Made by a program: the position numbers and the translations under genes. Source: Lates calcarifer (taxonomy: Eukaryota > Chordata > Actinopteri > Centropomidae). From it: DNA of 64,000 nt. Location of the stretch: NCBI RefSeq assembly GCF_001640805.2, contig NC_066838.1, positions 10,751,132 through 10,815,131 of the forward strand, written 5' to 3'. Below, piece by piece: positions 14,101-29,100 of this stretch. The stretch's first letter is position 1, and each line of letters opens with the position of its first letter. A model generated the notes under the pieces. That model did no database searches. It was not told where the DNA came from and worked only from the letters and a program-made list of their open reading frames with translations.

Positions 14101-17100
14101 AAAATGAGTCTTTTTTTCTTCTTTCTTTTTTTTAAGTAGCTTCATTTTTCCACCTGCCTCAACATACAGTATTGGCTTAGTGAGCAGGATAACCAGCTAT
14201 CTGATAACATTTTAAACTATGGCTGCTCTGGCAGGGCCACTACCTGCTGAGTCAGACAGTATATCCCAGTAGCTGCAGCAGCAAGGATTCTGAACGGTTT
14301 GATGTTGTGAATTGTTTGGTTTCAGTTAATATTCTGCACACACTTGTCATCTGAATGCTGCTAAGAAATAAAATATTCTCTACAGATGGCCATCCATGAT
14401 TTCAGCCTTGCTGCAAAAAACATTTGGCCTACTATTAGATGACCAAACATTTTGTGTGTACAGTATAAATGAATGACTGCATCTTGAAGTAAATCTGTAT
14501 CTTAAAAAATGGGCAGAATATGTTGGATGTTGGAAAAAAAAAAAGTGAAAAAAGCTGCTTCTTTTTTTTAAATTTCTGACTAAAAGAAGGATTGTGCTCC
14601 AAATGTGTCATGTGTCAATGGAATCTTTGTTTTTTATTTTAATTCTTTTCATCATAAGATTTAAGTTCATATGCTTTTTTGATTGTAAAGTATGCACAGA
14701 ATATGTTTTGAACTGCAAAACAGCTTCCTGTTACATGTACATTAGCGTGTTATATTTGCTTTGAAATCACCTAAACTGAACATAACATTAGAGTTATTTA
14801 AATAACAGTTTACCAACTACACAGGTGAACAAGCTTCCCAGCTTTGAATCACTATGGAACAACTCTTCTTATCCAGTCTTTACTACTGAGTGAAGACGCT
14901 TATATGAGGCTTCTGCCCTAAACAGGCATCTGTGTGTGGGGCTGCTGTAGGCTATAGCAAATCAAATATTTTACCATAATGAGAAAGAGATATAGGACGA
15001 GACATCCATTCCTCAGATTTAACTCTTTTCTACAAAACCAGACTCATAGATTAGAAAATATCAGAGTTGCTCAACTCACACTGAGAGTGAAGCTCTCCTG
15101 ATCAATATTCCTTTGGAGTATGGTAGGGCATAAATGAGCTAGACACACTAAAAGCCAACAATGCCTGACAACCCAAGCTGTTCTGCACCCTGTGGATCAT
15201 CTTATCAAGCCTATCATGGCTCTGCACCTCCATGTGCTTTGCCATGGCCGGGTTCAAGCTATTTTGAGTGTTTTCAGATCCATGAAATTGGATGTGAATT
15301 TGCATTTTTGGGCTAGCTACTCCAATGTGACCCATTGTAATGAATGAGAGGCGATTGTAGAAAGTGAAGCCATTCTGTTAGGAGTCTGAGCTTGAGGACA
15401 ATTTGTGATATGGTTGGATTTGTCACCTAGCCAATGGACAAAAGGAATACAGACTTTAAAAGATTTCCTTGAAGTCCTCAAGCTATGGTTCTTAAATGGG
15501 TTATTCTGTATTTTTGATGTAAACTGACCAGTTGCAGAAAAAAAATATCTAGGATTTTATGATAACAATAACAATGATAATGATGTTAAAAATAAATAAT
15601 AATAGAAAATATTAGAAAGGAAATAGAACACTGGCATAAATTGTAATCACATCTGTTAAATGATATCTACATCACTACCTTTGATTCCACACAGTGTAAA
15701 ATCAGCATAAGCTCTGCTGAGGCTGGCAGGAAATTGATCATTAGTTTGGGATTTCTGATTAACTTAAGTGTTAAGTATAACTTTTAACCAGCTGTTGGCT
15801 GAAGATGAAATGCCTGGATATTATGTAGAGTTAGAGCTAGAGCTGTAGAGCTATTTTTCACTGAACCAAAGTGTTGGACTGGCAGGCTGACTAAAAATGT
15901 CATCCCTTGAGAAATAAATGAAAAGAAACTATTACAAAAACATAGCCTGAGAGGCCATAAACATGTTGGTGGAGGTTTGAAAAGAGCCTCTTCTCTTTCC
16001 TTATCATACCAAAGTCATATCTTTTTTTAGAGCTGCAAAGCTGAAATGGCCGAGGCTGTTGAAGTTGTTGATGAGTTAGTCACCTCCCACCCAGCTGTAG
16101 TCAAACCGCAAATGGGAAGAGCCTTGGAATCAGATTTAATGGTATGGCATTCACTGATTTTTTATACCTCCCACTAATGTCATCATTCTATAAGGCCTTT
16201 TCACCTAACCATTTACTTTTTCTGAATTACCTAAAAAGCTGTGGAAGTGCATTTTAATCCCTCTAAAATTCAGGAGTCTAAATAACAGAATGATGGAGAC
16301 ATGGTGCAAAGGCAAGAGGTAGTTCTTTAGATTCAGAATCTCTCTTTACAAAGTTGTGTTATCTTAACACTATCTTAACACTGAATTAACTTACAATATA
16401 CTTGCACTCAAGACCAACTCCATTTCTCAGACTAACTAACCTTCTTGCCCAAGCTCTAGACTAATTACTAATCACCAAAAAGCTGCAGTAAGTTGACATA
16501 TGTTGCAGGTAAAGCTATAAATAAATACTGGCAATTGCTGATAGATGATGAAAACACATTATCTCCTCTCATCTCATCTGTTTCTAATCTTCCCTTCTCT
16601 CTCCTCTCTTCTCTTCTGTTCTCAGAGAAGCATCATGAAGTGAACCCCTAACAGTGAGTGACACATGACATTTGAGGAGTGATAAATATCAAAGGGGCCT
16701 AATTCTTACAGAGCGCTACTGCTAGTGTCTCCTGACAATTACAACACTTTTGTGAAATGCAGCATTCAGAAAATGCCCGTTGCCCTCCTCCCTAAGAGAT
16801 TATTTGAAACCGAGATTGAGCACTTAGCATCACAGTGCTGATGAGAAATGTTATTGTACCTTCCTCAGATGCTCTCTACCTCAAAACAGACTTAATTTTC
16901 ACCTGAGGCAACGGCAATGAATAAAGAGTACAGAGCTAATGGAAATGAGAGAAGAAGAAAAAAAATACAAACGATAGAAATCTTGCAAAGTAATTATACA
17001 GATAAGGCAGTTGGGTTAGACTGGAGCCAGTGAGAAAAAAAATGCAAATGATGTGCAATTACAGGTCTGAATTTGATAGGAGATACAAGGGAGTCGCATC

Positions 17101-20100
17101 CTGCACTTCTTTCATAAATCTAGTGATTTCACCCTTCATTACACACTGTGTTACCCTTGTGGCTCTATAAGGAGCACAGCATCTATGCTGTAACATGTTC
17201 CTTCTCCAGGATAGGCAGCCGATACACTTTGCTTTTATTGCAGGCCTTGCAATCTGTTGTACAATGTTGCATCTCGCGTCAGTGAAAATCCTTTCACTTA
17301 CACCAAAAATATCCCTAGGAGATTAGGAAACTCAGTCTGGCTTGATGACCAACTAGATTATTCCTTCCAGCACTCCCAGCAGGCAAGCAGAACCTTTTAA
17401 ACATCTAAGTCTGTATTGTCAACAGGATCAGAACCCTTTATACTTTTAGAGGTTTAAGCCCCTACCAGATGGTAACAGAAACTGTTATATCATCCATCTT
17501 TCAGAGGATTAAAAATGTAGGCTAACTTAACTCCTATGTATGCACTACATATTCATGCAATACAAATTTGATGTTATGGGACATCATCAGTTGGTGCAAA
17601 TCTAAGACATTGATCTTCAGTCCTTCATCAGCAAGGATTTTCAGGAATAAATCACAAAATACATTGTTAAAAAAGGGTATAATAATGTTTTTAGTAATGA
17701 GAATGCTATAATCACTAGTTTACATTTATTTTCTGCAGTGGTGCCTTAAGATGTTGCTTTTAGGTCTCCTGACTTGATAAGATTTTGAGTTGAATATTAT
17801 TTTAGATCCTTGTATTCTCTTCATTAATGGCCTTCACCTTGGTTTTTATCTCACAGTGTTATTGCAAGACAAAGAGAGGTGCAAGCCCCTTGGTGTTTGA
17901 AAGAGCATATTGAACTACTCTGAGTTAGAGTCTGTTACAAATGACAGGATACTGACTCATAACAGGCTGCTCCTCCATGAATTATTCCCTTGACCCGAGA
18001 CCCGCTCAATCACACAGCACACTTAATTAAGTTAAACCAAGAGCAATAAATAAGATGTATGACACATCAGCACTGATGCTTGTCCTCATCTGCTGACAAA
18101 AGCAGCAGGTTCCAGGTCAGGCCCAGGCGATGGATGAGACCAATCACAGTGACATACAGTTCTGGTCAGGACTCGAAAACTGATAGGAAACGTGAATAAG
18201 ATCAACAGCCGGCTGGCAACTCAGGACGCCGATTTGTCCTCTATGCTGAAGATTTAATGCTGCCCTGTGACAAAGAAGCACCAAACAGTTGCGAGATGGA
18301 TACCTTCAGTGCTCTCCCTGCCAAGGATCATCTCTGCGTCTGCTATGGCAGAGAAACAGACATCAGAATTCAATCTAGCTGCACCATCTGTTCACAGATA
18401 TAAGGGCTGTCATTTGATATGTGCTGCCCATCAAGAGTGGAGGCCTCAAGTTCACCTTGCCATCAGAGATGCCTTAGACTCTGGTCTTATAAAATGTGAT
18501 GGATGAAGGCTGTAAAGCATCAACTACACGGAGGTCTGTCAAGGCCCACCACACAATCACACAGTCTTCATCACAGGGTTGTGAGAAGTTTAGCATCACC
18601 GGGCAGAGTAAACACCATCAGTGGAGCTTTAATCAGGGTTAAAGGATGAAAAGATACCATGACATTAAAATGGCTGGTTAATTTGTGATTTCTCATTAAT
18701 AAACTTAACTGTATCAGCCTGGTTGGTTTTTTTGTTAGAGAGGATCAGGTCTGACAACAGACAATTTCCAGAGAATTCTACTGGGTCATTATACTTTCAG
18801 TGAACCAGAACGTCTGATGTTTGATGAAACTTTTAGTTTCTATGGCAAAGAAAGACTGAACTGCACTCAAAAGAACTGAACTTGAATTGAGGAGAACTTA
18901 ACTCAACTGGGGTGAACACAAATTGTTTAAGACAATAACACTGTATTTCTGAAATGGGGTTATTACCAATAAAAAATATTTTAAAACAACATTAAATCTA
19001 TTGTAGTTTCCTCTCCTATAACATCTCATACTCATGATGGAATGTTAAAAAGGATCAAAGTCAATGCAGCTGAACCAAAAAGATAACTTTTTTAAAATTC
19101 TCCACATTCTTCTTCAAAACCTGGCAGCTACATTACCCACAATGCAACTTGACCGCTGACTTGCAGTGGCCAACGTAGCCTCAAGCCTCTAGCTTCAAGC
19201 TAGATGAAGAGTGGGCAAGGCCGCATTAAAACACTATGGGCCCTGGAGCTACAGCTCTTATAAAAAGCTAAAACCTAAGATCTAACCTGCTGACCTGTGG
19301 AAGCAGGTGTCCTCATCACAATCATTGTTTCACTTGCCAGCTCTACCACTTACTGCTTGAGGGTTTACAGTTGTTGCAACCTCAGCATTGAAATATCAAT
19401 GCTTGCATTGAAATATCCTGTTACCTTGGGAATTTCTCTTATTATCTGTGATTTTTGATTATTGCATTTTTGAGCTTGACTTTCGCATTGTTTCCCAGAA
19501 AGCGTGCCTGCAGCTGAAGTAAATTTCCACTCGAACCAGGAATTGCAAAACAGCACCTAGTTCATTGGAAGATAAAGACTGGCATATCATACATACTTGT
19601 GATTGACATGAAGTGACATTTAGCCTGTCTATCACAGTGGCTTTTTTTCTTCATGTGAATTTTATCTTATTTTTTTTTCCCATTTTTTTAAGTCCTCTGG
19701 TCCTGAAGCTTAACCACCAGTACGCCCATGCAATAAAACGGCAGTGGGAGTTGGGTACAGAGGTCTGGTAAGCTTGCTTCTTTCTAAATCCAGTCCCTCA
19801 GATTTTTTTTTTTTTTCAAACATGTAGTCTTCATACCCTGGTGATGCTTACTCAAGTAACATCACTTGAGGTATTTTAGCACAAGGCTTTATAGAGCTTT
19901 TTTCATCTATGCAGTAGTGCTCCTCAAGACCTGTAAATAGACTTTGAGGAAAGTGTAAAATCAGTAGAGTTCTACTTCAAACATAGTTAGACTTACATGC
20001 AATGTGCAGACTGGCCTCTCTGCTGACGATTGTGCCAAAAGAGTTTGATGCCAGGCACTGATAGATGCCAACATCTTCCTCTTTATTCAGATGGCTGATG

Positions 20101-23100
20101 TGTAAGTTTCCTCCCATGAGAGTGTAACGTGACCCTGGTCTGGGCAGGATAAAAGAATCATTTAGCTTCCACCTGTGAATGCAAGCACATGACACACAAC
20201 AAAAAGTCCTTAATGGAAGAAACTGAGGTTCCCTGTGTTTTGTCATACCTCTGTGCCCAATGTCTGTTAATCGGTTCTTATTAATTGTATTAGAGAGACG
20301 GATGCTGATAAAAATAAACTCAGCTACATGGCATTGAGTCTGAATAATATAAAATAAGAGACTGTCCAGTAGCCTAAACTATGACTTACCAGACCTTATT
20401 CTGGCTGAAGCAGGCATTAACAGAGATGACACAGTCTGATGTGTACTGCAGCAAAAACCAAAATGAATGCAACTGAAAAGGGAGGCAATCAGCAACAGTC
20501 ATTTCAAAAACACTGCTCATTTCTATTCAGGCTTTTATTCACTTCAACCGTAAGTCTTACTCACAAATCAAATTCTGTACATTCCTCTGACATTTCCTCT
20601 CCTTTTTTCAGTCTTTTTGTCCATCAACCACAACCCCATGAGCCTTTTACCAAGAATAAAAATCCTCCCTTCCAATTATAGTGATTATCACATGGGAGGA
20701 CCAACAACCAGGTCTGCTCAAACAAAACTGCTACATACAAAAGCACAAGATAATGTTGTTTCTGATTAAACCTCTTGTTTAGCGTAATACAGCAGTCCTG
20801 CAAATGTGTGCGTGTGTGTGTGCGTGTGTGCATGCGTGTGTGCCACTGTGTGCGTGTGTGTGAGAGAGAGGATGGACTTGCCAGCAATCAACTTTTAACT
20901 GCACAAGATGTCTGTGTGTCTTGATTTGGGAGGCTTATTGTTGTTCATTTTGCATAATTAAGGCTCATGTTCCAAGAAAACCTGCTGAGTTGATGATGTC
21001 GGTTCAGCCAAATTCAGCATGTGACCATAACCTAAATAATTACATAGACCACAAGTTTCAGTTTCTATTAACTGTGAACAGTAAAGAGTTTACAACAATA
21101 CATGAAAAGGATTAAATTTTTCCATTTTGTTTAGCAGAAAACTTTCTAAGTATTCAGATACATTTAATCAATTCAGTGTGTTCCTGAAATTGTCTGCATT
21201 ATACTCAGGCAGAGTTAGTGTGTAAATAACACTTTCATTCTCAAACCAAATCACAGTCAAAGGGAAAGAAAATGAGAAAAAAAGAAGAGCATAAACACAG
21301 ACTAACAAGAAAAGTGACACTTGCAAAAGGGGACTCTCAAGAAAGAGCTTTTCATAGAAGAAATAAGGCACAATTAGGTTGAATGCTTGCTCCTCAGTCT
21401 TAATAGGATTTTCACAGCTCTCTGCAAAAAAGGAAGAGTGAGGTTTCTATTTCACATTTCTTCCTCTTTCTTTCATGGGAAAGATTTGGACAAAGAGAGA
21501 GGGAGGCAGGGTTGGGGTTGAAGAAGGAGGCGAATGGGGGGGACATATGCAGCGAAGTGGTGCTCAACAGCAGATTGGCTGATTAGATTGATTTAGTGAT
21601 TTGGTGTTACAGCTGGAACTGGTCCAAGAGCTCCAGATGAAACAAATCAAGGGTCCATGGTGACAATTTGGAGAGCAAACTCTGTATGGCAGCGGTCGTT
21701 GGGTAGTCTTGGACAAATTAATTTGTCCTTGGCGACCCTGAAATAGACTTGCCTACATTCACAGCAGTGAAGAGCCACTTGGCACATGGTGTCTTGCTGC
21801 TGAACTGCACAAGGACCCTAAACCATTTCGAAACTCATTTCCAAAGCTGGCACAAGTGACCTTTGTTAAAAAAAGAAAACTGTCAAGGCGATGACAGCAC
21901 TATGATGTGTGCAGACTAAACTGACAACATAGCAATATGCCCATCTGAGTAACAGTCCCATCATTGAAAGGGATAAAAGTATGATATCATAACAGCTTGT
22001 GATCAATCTGAAAATCACTTCTTAATGTGGTATATAAACTGCCACAGTTGGTGGCACTTGCTGTAATTAAAGAGCTAATTAAAGAGAAATTTGATTTGAT
22101 ACGAAGCCTGGCACGCTCTCAGAATTTGAACTCAGAGCTGCAAAAAAAACTTGCATGATCTGAATTGGGTTTCATTTAAAAAAGTATGACTATCCAGAGA
22201 GTGAAATAGCAACTGATTGCTTAATAAGTATTCGAGCCGATCCAGATGATAAGATCTTGTACATTCATTTAAATTTGTGCCCATTAGGCATAACACCAAG
22301 GAGCTTCAAGCTACATTAACGGCCACATATGCTGATGTTATGAAGGATCATTTCAACCTATTACACATTAAATGCTTGGCTTTGCAATTTGAATTTAATT
22401 ACACTGACAGGAGTACAATAGCTATGTGGCCCATTTTGATAGATCATGAATAAATAGAGTATGTGCTTAATGCACTTTAAAGCAAATCATCGTTTGTCAT
22501 TTGTTTTCATTTGTCATCATTTTAGCAGCTGAAAAACTGGGCAACAATTTGTTTCTAACACCATCCCCGTGGGACTGCTCAACCACACAGGGTCAGTGTA
22601 CTGAACAAGGACAACCAACAGCTACTGTTTTTCTGCACCTCGGTCCATCAGATGATTTGTATCATGTTTATCATGTAGTGATAACCTCCAAATCAGATGC
22701 CCTGTGGCACTGTCTGTGCAGCTTCTGGACAGTGATTCTGTACATAAAACATTAACTGTGGAAGGTCTGAGGCAGAGATATGGAAAGACATCCTGTGCCA
22801 CATCATTTCTGGTACGTGAAATATACTCCACTAGTGTTTTTCTTCCTCTCTCAATCTCTGTCATGATAGAAGATGAGTTTTGGTGTGTGATTCTCTTGAG
22901 TCACTTGATCTTTTCGATGGTCACTGAAACTGATGACAGGAAGCTCTCAAATTCTACAGCAGATCAATGTCCATCTGACAATGCAAATATACAAGAGACC
23001 AGCAACTAAGGCCAATTAATTCATCATTCTCAAATTAACTAAGACTGACAGTAAAACTAAGTGCCGCAGGCAGTGAGCAGCATTGAGTCCTAAGGTCCAC

Positions 23101-26100
23101 GAATCCCGACTTTTCCCAGGGCAATGAATCCAGTCTCACTTGGTTTTTATTACAAATGTTGCACTTGAAGGCTCTAAAACTATGTGCATAAAGCTATGCT
23201 TGCAAGTGTTACCTGTAGAAGGGCTGCGGGTGTCCCTGGGCCTCACAGCTAAACACCACCTCTCTGCGATTCTCGCCAGGTTGAAGGGGAAACACCACAC
23301 TGCCAGGTTGTTTGGTGAACACAGGCCTCAGCAGGACTCCACTTCCTGTGTAGGAGATCAACAAAACTACATCAGCTTTGATGTCCTGGTGAGCCTGAAA
23401 ACCACTTTCAACATTTACAGGAAGCAAATAGAAAACAGTGCTGCACAAGAGGAGGTTGAATCTCTGTTTGGCATGGATCTGGATTTCTCATATTAGTCAT
23501 AAAAAACTTGCTGGATCCCTGAGGTGCTGCATAATCAGCCGGTAACCTTCATAAAACTTTAATGCAAACATCTGAATGTACGGATTTGTCAGAGGCACAC
23601 TGTACCGCTACCATGCTTCAGCAAAATTTCATCTAAACCCTTCAAACTTATCACCATCCTCCCAAGGGATGTCATCCCATAAGAAATCTGAAATAAAATG
23701 CCACAACAAATATTGAGAGTAATGTGGTCTCACTTTAAATCGGCCCCTCATTTGAACCATCAAAATGGTGCCCTTTGCGAATCAGACAAAGAAAAAGGCC
23801 TATAATTTCAAAGTATTTTTCAGGATACTTGAGAGAGAGGTTGTTTTGTATTTTTGTGTTCTGTGCTCTTTCAACACAGTTTGGTTTTTGTTCTGAGGAA
23901 GTGGAACAAAAATTGCATTTATTTCAAATTTCATCCAAGCTACCTACTATTACTTATAATGCGATCTTGCCATGATACAACAAATCACCAGTACTTGCAA
24001 ATTGCTTTCAATTCCACTTTTACAGTGTAACTCACTGTGCACATAATGTATGCAGTGTAGAAGCTGGCTATTATTATTGTTATTACTATTATTATCATAA
24101 TTATTCATCTTGTGGTGTTCTGAACGGAAGAAAAACTTTCAAGTATACAATATATAGACCACAGTACATACATTTGTACAATAACTCTAAATTCCCTGAG
24201 TGATATTACAGCATTGTTGATTCATGTCTTTGTAAGAACAAACACAGACAGCAGAATGTTGTGCAGGCAAAGCCCACAGTGACCCATGGGGTAGTCAACA
24301 CTTCATTGGAATAAACATTTCTTTCTGTGATGGAAAGGGAATTCATTTGGATTTGTCAGAATACATTTGCATTTCTGTAATGATACAGAAGTGGGAAGAT
24401 TCTGTAGGTAGGATAACTAATTTGTATGAGAGGCAGGTAGCCTTTTCAAGTCCCTGAAGCCCAGGGAGTACAGGTTTATCCTCAAGACTCAAAATAACTC
24501 TCTGAGAGGGTGGGGATGTTTGACAAGGGACCTTGTACACTGATTGTTCCTCTCCACAAGGATAAACCTCTCAGAAAGTTACACAGAATAAAAGGGCGCC
24601 TAATTATAATCTTTGTTAGATGAAGCGTGTCCTTCGAAGCGGAGTTGAGGGATGATTGATTACCAGAAGACTCTTCTTGTATAGTACATATTCAAACACA
24701 AATCCTCACTTGTTGTACACAAACTTGCCAGAATGATAAATCCTGCGGTAAACATGAGATGAATCATGTTGCCTTATTAAATTGATAAATGATTTAAGTT
24801 ATCGAGTCACAAACATTTACATTCAGCATATTTTTGAAAAATGCTTAAATTGGGGCTATTCAGCCGGCAGTCCTGAAACCTAATCTACTTTAATACTTAG
24901 CAGAAACAAAAGACTTTTATCAATATATACAGTAGCAGCATATATAGCGATGTTTTGCTTGATGTTTTGCTATCCTTATAGTATAGGTAAATATCCTTTT
25001 AATAATAATAATGATTTAATTATTTAGCGTCACTAAATACAGCAGTTCTGTAGGTTAATGACTCAGTGAATGTAGAGAAATTAGAATAAGAAAATCCACT
25101 GCTCTGGCATATGCTTAATTTATTTTCATGACCTCCTGATTAAGATTATGAAAAAATATTGCCTGTGAGCATAACGAGTGATTCACAGTGCTTATTTAAT
25201 GCGATAGACCGCTCACTTATCGTGCTGTTGCTACGCTTAAAGCACAAACAACCCCAACAGTGCAACTTGCATTACCACGACTGCAACCGCAAGCAAACAC
25301 CCTAAACTCACTGAGCCATGTCAGTACAGTTCTGCATAGCCTTGGTGTGTATTGCATTCTCTGTCATTCCCTAAGTGGACTGCAGTACACAAACCTAACT
25401 CAGTGTTCAATTAATAGGGAATTAATCAACATAGATATTTGGTTGCAGCCTGTACTCTCAGTTATACCAGTGCTGGACTGACCTGATCTTTGGCAGCACC
25501 ATGGCAACTGTTATGATAATGGTGAGTAAGCGTCAGAATATTGAGAAGGGATTGAGCTCCGGGGGCTGTGCCCGGGGGCTCAGTTCAAACTGATGCAAAC
25601 TCTCTGAAACTCTTTCGTTGCCCTAACGGGAATGAATGTAAGATGCGGTAGGGAAATTTTCTGGCTTGCTCTCTGGTAATCAAACACAGAGGTGCTACAC
25701 ACTACACCAGCACTGCTCAAACTGAGATCCACAGGCCAAAGAGGGATTTATTATTTTTTCCCCAGCAAGATCTCATTGTGGTGGCATACTTTCTGGCTTG
25801 ACCAGACCATGGGTGCATACTGGAAAATATATCTGGCCAAGTGATGAAAGTTTAATCAATACTTACAACAACAGATGACAGACTGTTACCCTGTTTAAGT
25901 CAAGAAGTCATGTTAAAACCCAAATTTCAAAACCTGGTTGCAGGTACAACCCTGAGCACCCCAGAGCACAGAAAGTAAAATAATGAAATAGTGCTCTATC
26001 AGAGAAGTGCACTGATCCAGAATCCTAACAGGAAGTTGACTGCACAATGCCTCAGGACAGAGATGGAGGTCATTATGAAGGGATCTTTAAAAAAAATAAG

Positions 26101-29100
26101 CCGCCTCCACTCATATCTGTCACCTGCTGCCAGATGGTGATATGTGCAACCATTTTCGAAGGCTCCTCAGACAACACAAGACTCAGCATCGAGGCACAAG
26201 TGGAAGGCAGAGGGAGCTGTTTTGGAGGCTGAAATAAAAACTAATCTCAAATTCAATACTAGCTGACAGCAAATGAATTCCTCCAGCTTACCTCAGCATG
26301 AATAAACAGGCACATGGGGAGTCGGCTGTGGGGGAGGTATCGGTCGTTTGTGAGGTCCCAAATCCATTCGTTTCAGCTCAGGGTTTTATGCATCAAATAA
26401 AAAAAAAAGCCAATCTTGCTTTTTAAAGCATCTTTCCCCTCTGTTCAGGCCGATAAGGTGCACCTTTAAGGTCTCTTATTCAGGGACAGCAAATGTAACT
26501 CCGGGGTGGGGTGGGGGAGTAATGTTTTGAGTAATGTATAGATTCAATCACACCTCATCTAAATATTTGAAATATCTGTGCTGTGAAACTTGTCTCTCAG
26601 GTTCCTTGAAAAACAGAGACGTTTAACTCTGAATAATGAAACAATGAAAAATCTAACATTATAACAGAATAGTAGTGGTGAGAAGCAATGAGAAGACATA
26701 CTAGAAACCTGTATAAAGAAATAGAGTCAAACACAAACAAACACAATTCTTCACTGCTGTGACTTGAGCCAAGGTGTACTGTACTATACAGCAGATTCTC
26801 ATTAATTAAGCTAATTACAGTTCTAGCGACACAGTCCGTAAGGAGAGGAATGTGACCAACAAATTCCCAACCAATATCCAACTATGTCACACCATTCTCC
26901 AGCTAATCAAAGCTAGTGCAACTGAAATTCAATAACAACCCTTGTATCGAGGGTATCCAATGCCATGTTCACTGGGGGAACACAGAAATTGATTAGGTCC
27001 GACTCCATATGTGGGAAAGGCAAATTAAAGCTATTTTTTGTTGTTGCTCTCTCTATATTGAATGTCTACATAAACCCAGGAACATGCTGCTTTTGAGAAT
27101 GCCATTTGTCATCTAATTGTAGTAATATCCCTTCCCTTTCCTCCTCAGTATCGGTTAGAAGGTTATTTGTCACTTACCAGCTGCTGTGGTACACACTAAT
27201 GGAAACATTCATCATGGTATAAAACTGTACCATAATGTTTCCAAACATAGCAACTTACAGAGCGTCTAATTTGACCATTAGTGGTTTGCATTTTCTGACA
27301 AAGTAGCATAAAGAGTGGATTCTTGTATATTGTAAATATTTCTTACAAACTGTAACTCAGAAATACTGTTAATAAAATGTAGAAAAGAATCCAAAATGTC
27401 ATGTTTATTTTGTATGGAAGTAAATGTTTCATTCTTTCTGATAAATATAAATCTGATGGTAATTGTTGAGAGCATAATTACCGTCATGTCTTTGCTACTA
27501 TATAAAATAATATAGGTAAAAACTTCAGATTAATGTAGTGCAACATTAATAGACTGATAACTCAAGCTTCAGGCAACAGTGACATTGAAATATGCCAGCA
27601 ACAGGAGCTAACACCAGTGCTCCAGGCTACCGGGTGTATCCTGTCAAAATACATATTGCTGTTTAATTGATAGTGATGTGTTTACAAGGAATAATACACA
27701 GTACAGATCAATTATTATAGGTCTATAATTAACCCAACACGCACATTTCATTCCGGGATGAAATGAATATACAGCCAGCTATGGGAGGTGGAATCACTGG
27801 GGAATATTCCACATCTTCACATATACAGAACTTCAAAGATGCAATAAAATCCTTGCTTAAGGATTCCTAAAAGGCTTTGCCATGTTCTGATGAATCAATG
27901 AGGTAAGTCAATATTTGAAACTCCAGTCATCCCTGGAATGAACACATGGGGATATAGAGCAAAGTAAAAGTAGTTTGAAGAGATTTTAATGCTGGCCAGA
28001 AGCAGCCCTTCATTTTCACTCACTATCATCACTGTGAAACCTGCTTTAAATGAGCAGGGGTAAGTACAAGACTGTAAGTTTTGTCTTGCAAGTATTTATT
28101 TGGGGTGACAGCTGTCTGTTGTCATATTAAAGGATAGGGTCACATTCTTTAAGTTTGTCTTATACAATACTTACATGTCTATAAATACATTTAACCAGTT
28201 TTGGTCACTGTAATCATTCCTCCTGTTCATACTAGTACTATCTCCAACTACTATTTCAATATGAGTGATGTGGAACAGAATGCACAATAGTCTCTCTGCG
28301 TAACAAGTCTCTTGCAAAGTACAAAATGTACTCCTCGTGTCTGTCCAAAGAAAAAAAAAAAAGGGAACTTTGCTCTGCAGGACCAGATGTCTTCACAACC
28401 AGCATGGATACAAGGAACAATTACAGTGATCAATTACACTTGTAATCTAATATATGACCATATCAGTATTGTATTAAGACAGACTTCTTAAAATGTGAAC
28501 TCATCCTTTAATGGCTTACAGATTTCTAGTAGCACAACCACAACCTCTACTGTTATTTAACGAAACAGTCCCACAAGCATTATTTGGATTTTCCTCCATG
28601 GTTGCACAACTGCTGAGCCAAGCCACTTCAGTGGCTAAATGAAAACTCATTACAGCTTTGTTGAATGCTTAGTTCTGATTGGCCAATAAACACAGTCTGA
28701 GACGAGTTATTTTTGAACACTCGTCATTTAATCACATCACTTCACTTTCAACAAGTCCTGGAGATTTTGTTGATTTTTCATCAAATCAAAACCTTTTGCC
28801 AAAAATGCATTACCTCTCTAAAACTGCAGACACCCACTCACCTAACCATGGAAGGTTTTCCTGATGTTAATTCTGAATTATCCACAAAGCACAAAACATT
28901 CGATTGCTGGTTAGAGCCTTAGCAGCAATCTCAGTGGATGTGTTTACATTTCTGTTTTCAGTGCTGCTAAATTGTACCACATCAATGCCAACTACAGATG
29001 TTTTTATGACCGTACTGCTGCCAATTACTTTTGAGCTTGTAGTGAAATGTTTGGAAATTAATATTTTGCATCAAATGATTTATGTTTTTGGCAAGTGGTT

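Larger units (their letters stand above)
12222..19996. other. Intron 4 of the contactin gene (7.8 kb)
   Basis: This is non-coding sequence between exons 4 and 5. It holds a recognisable dispersed fish repeat at about 13.83-14.11 kb, a possible one at 19.10-19.25 kb, and AT-rich simple sequence near 15.56-15.61 kb. No coding potential was recognised. Confidence 0.8.

Noticed and set aside
23140..23496. 118-codon plus-strand open frame
   Set aside because: It runs antisense across contactin exon 3, whose minus-strand reading has clear Ig features and good splice sites. The plus frame is a by-product of that exon.
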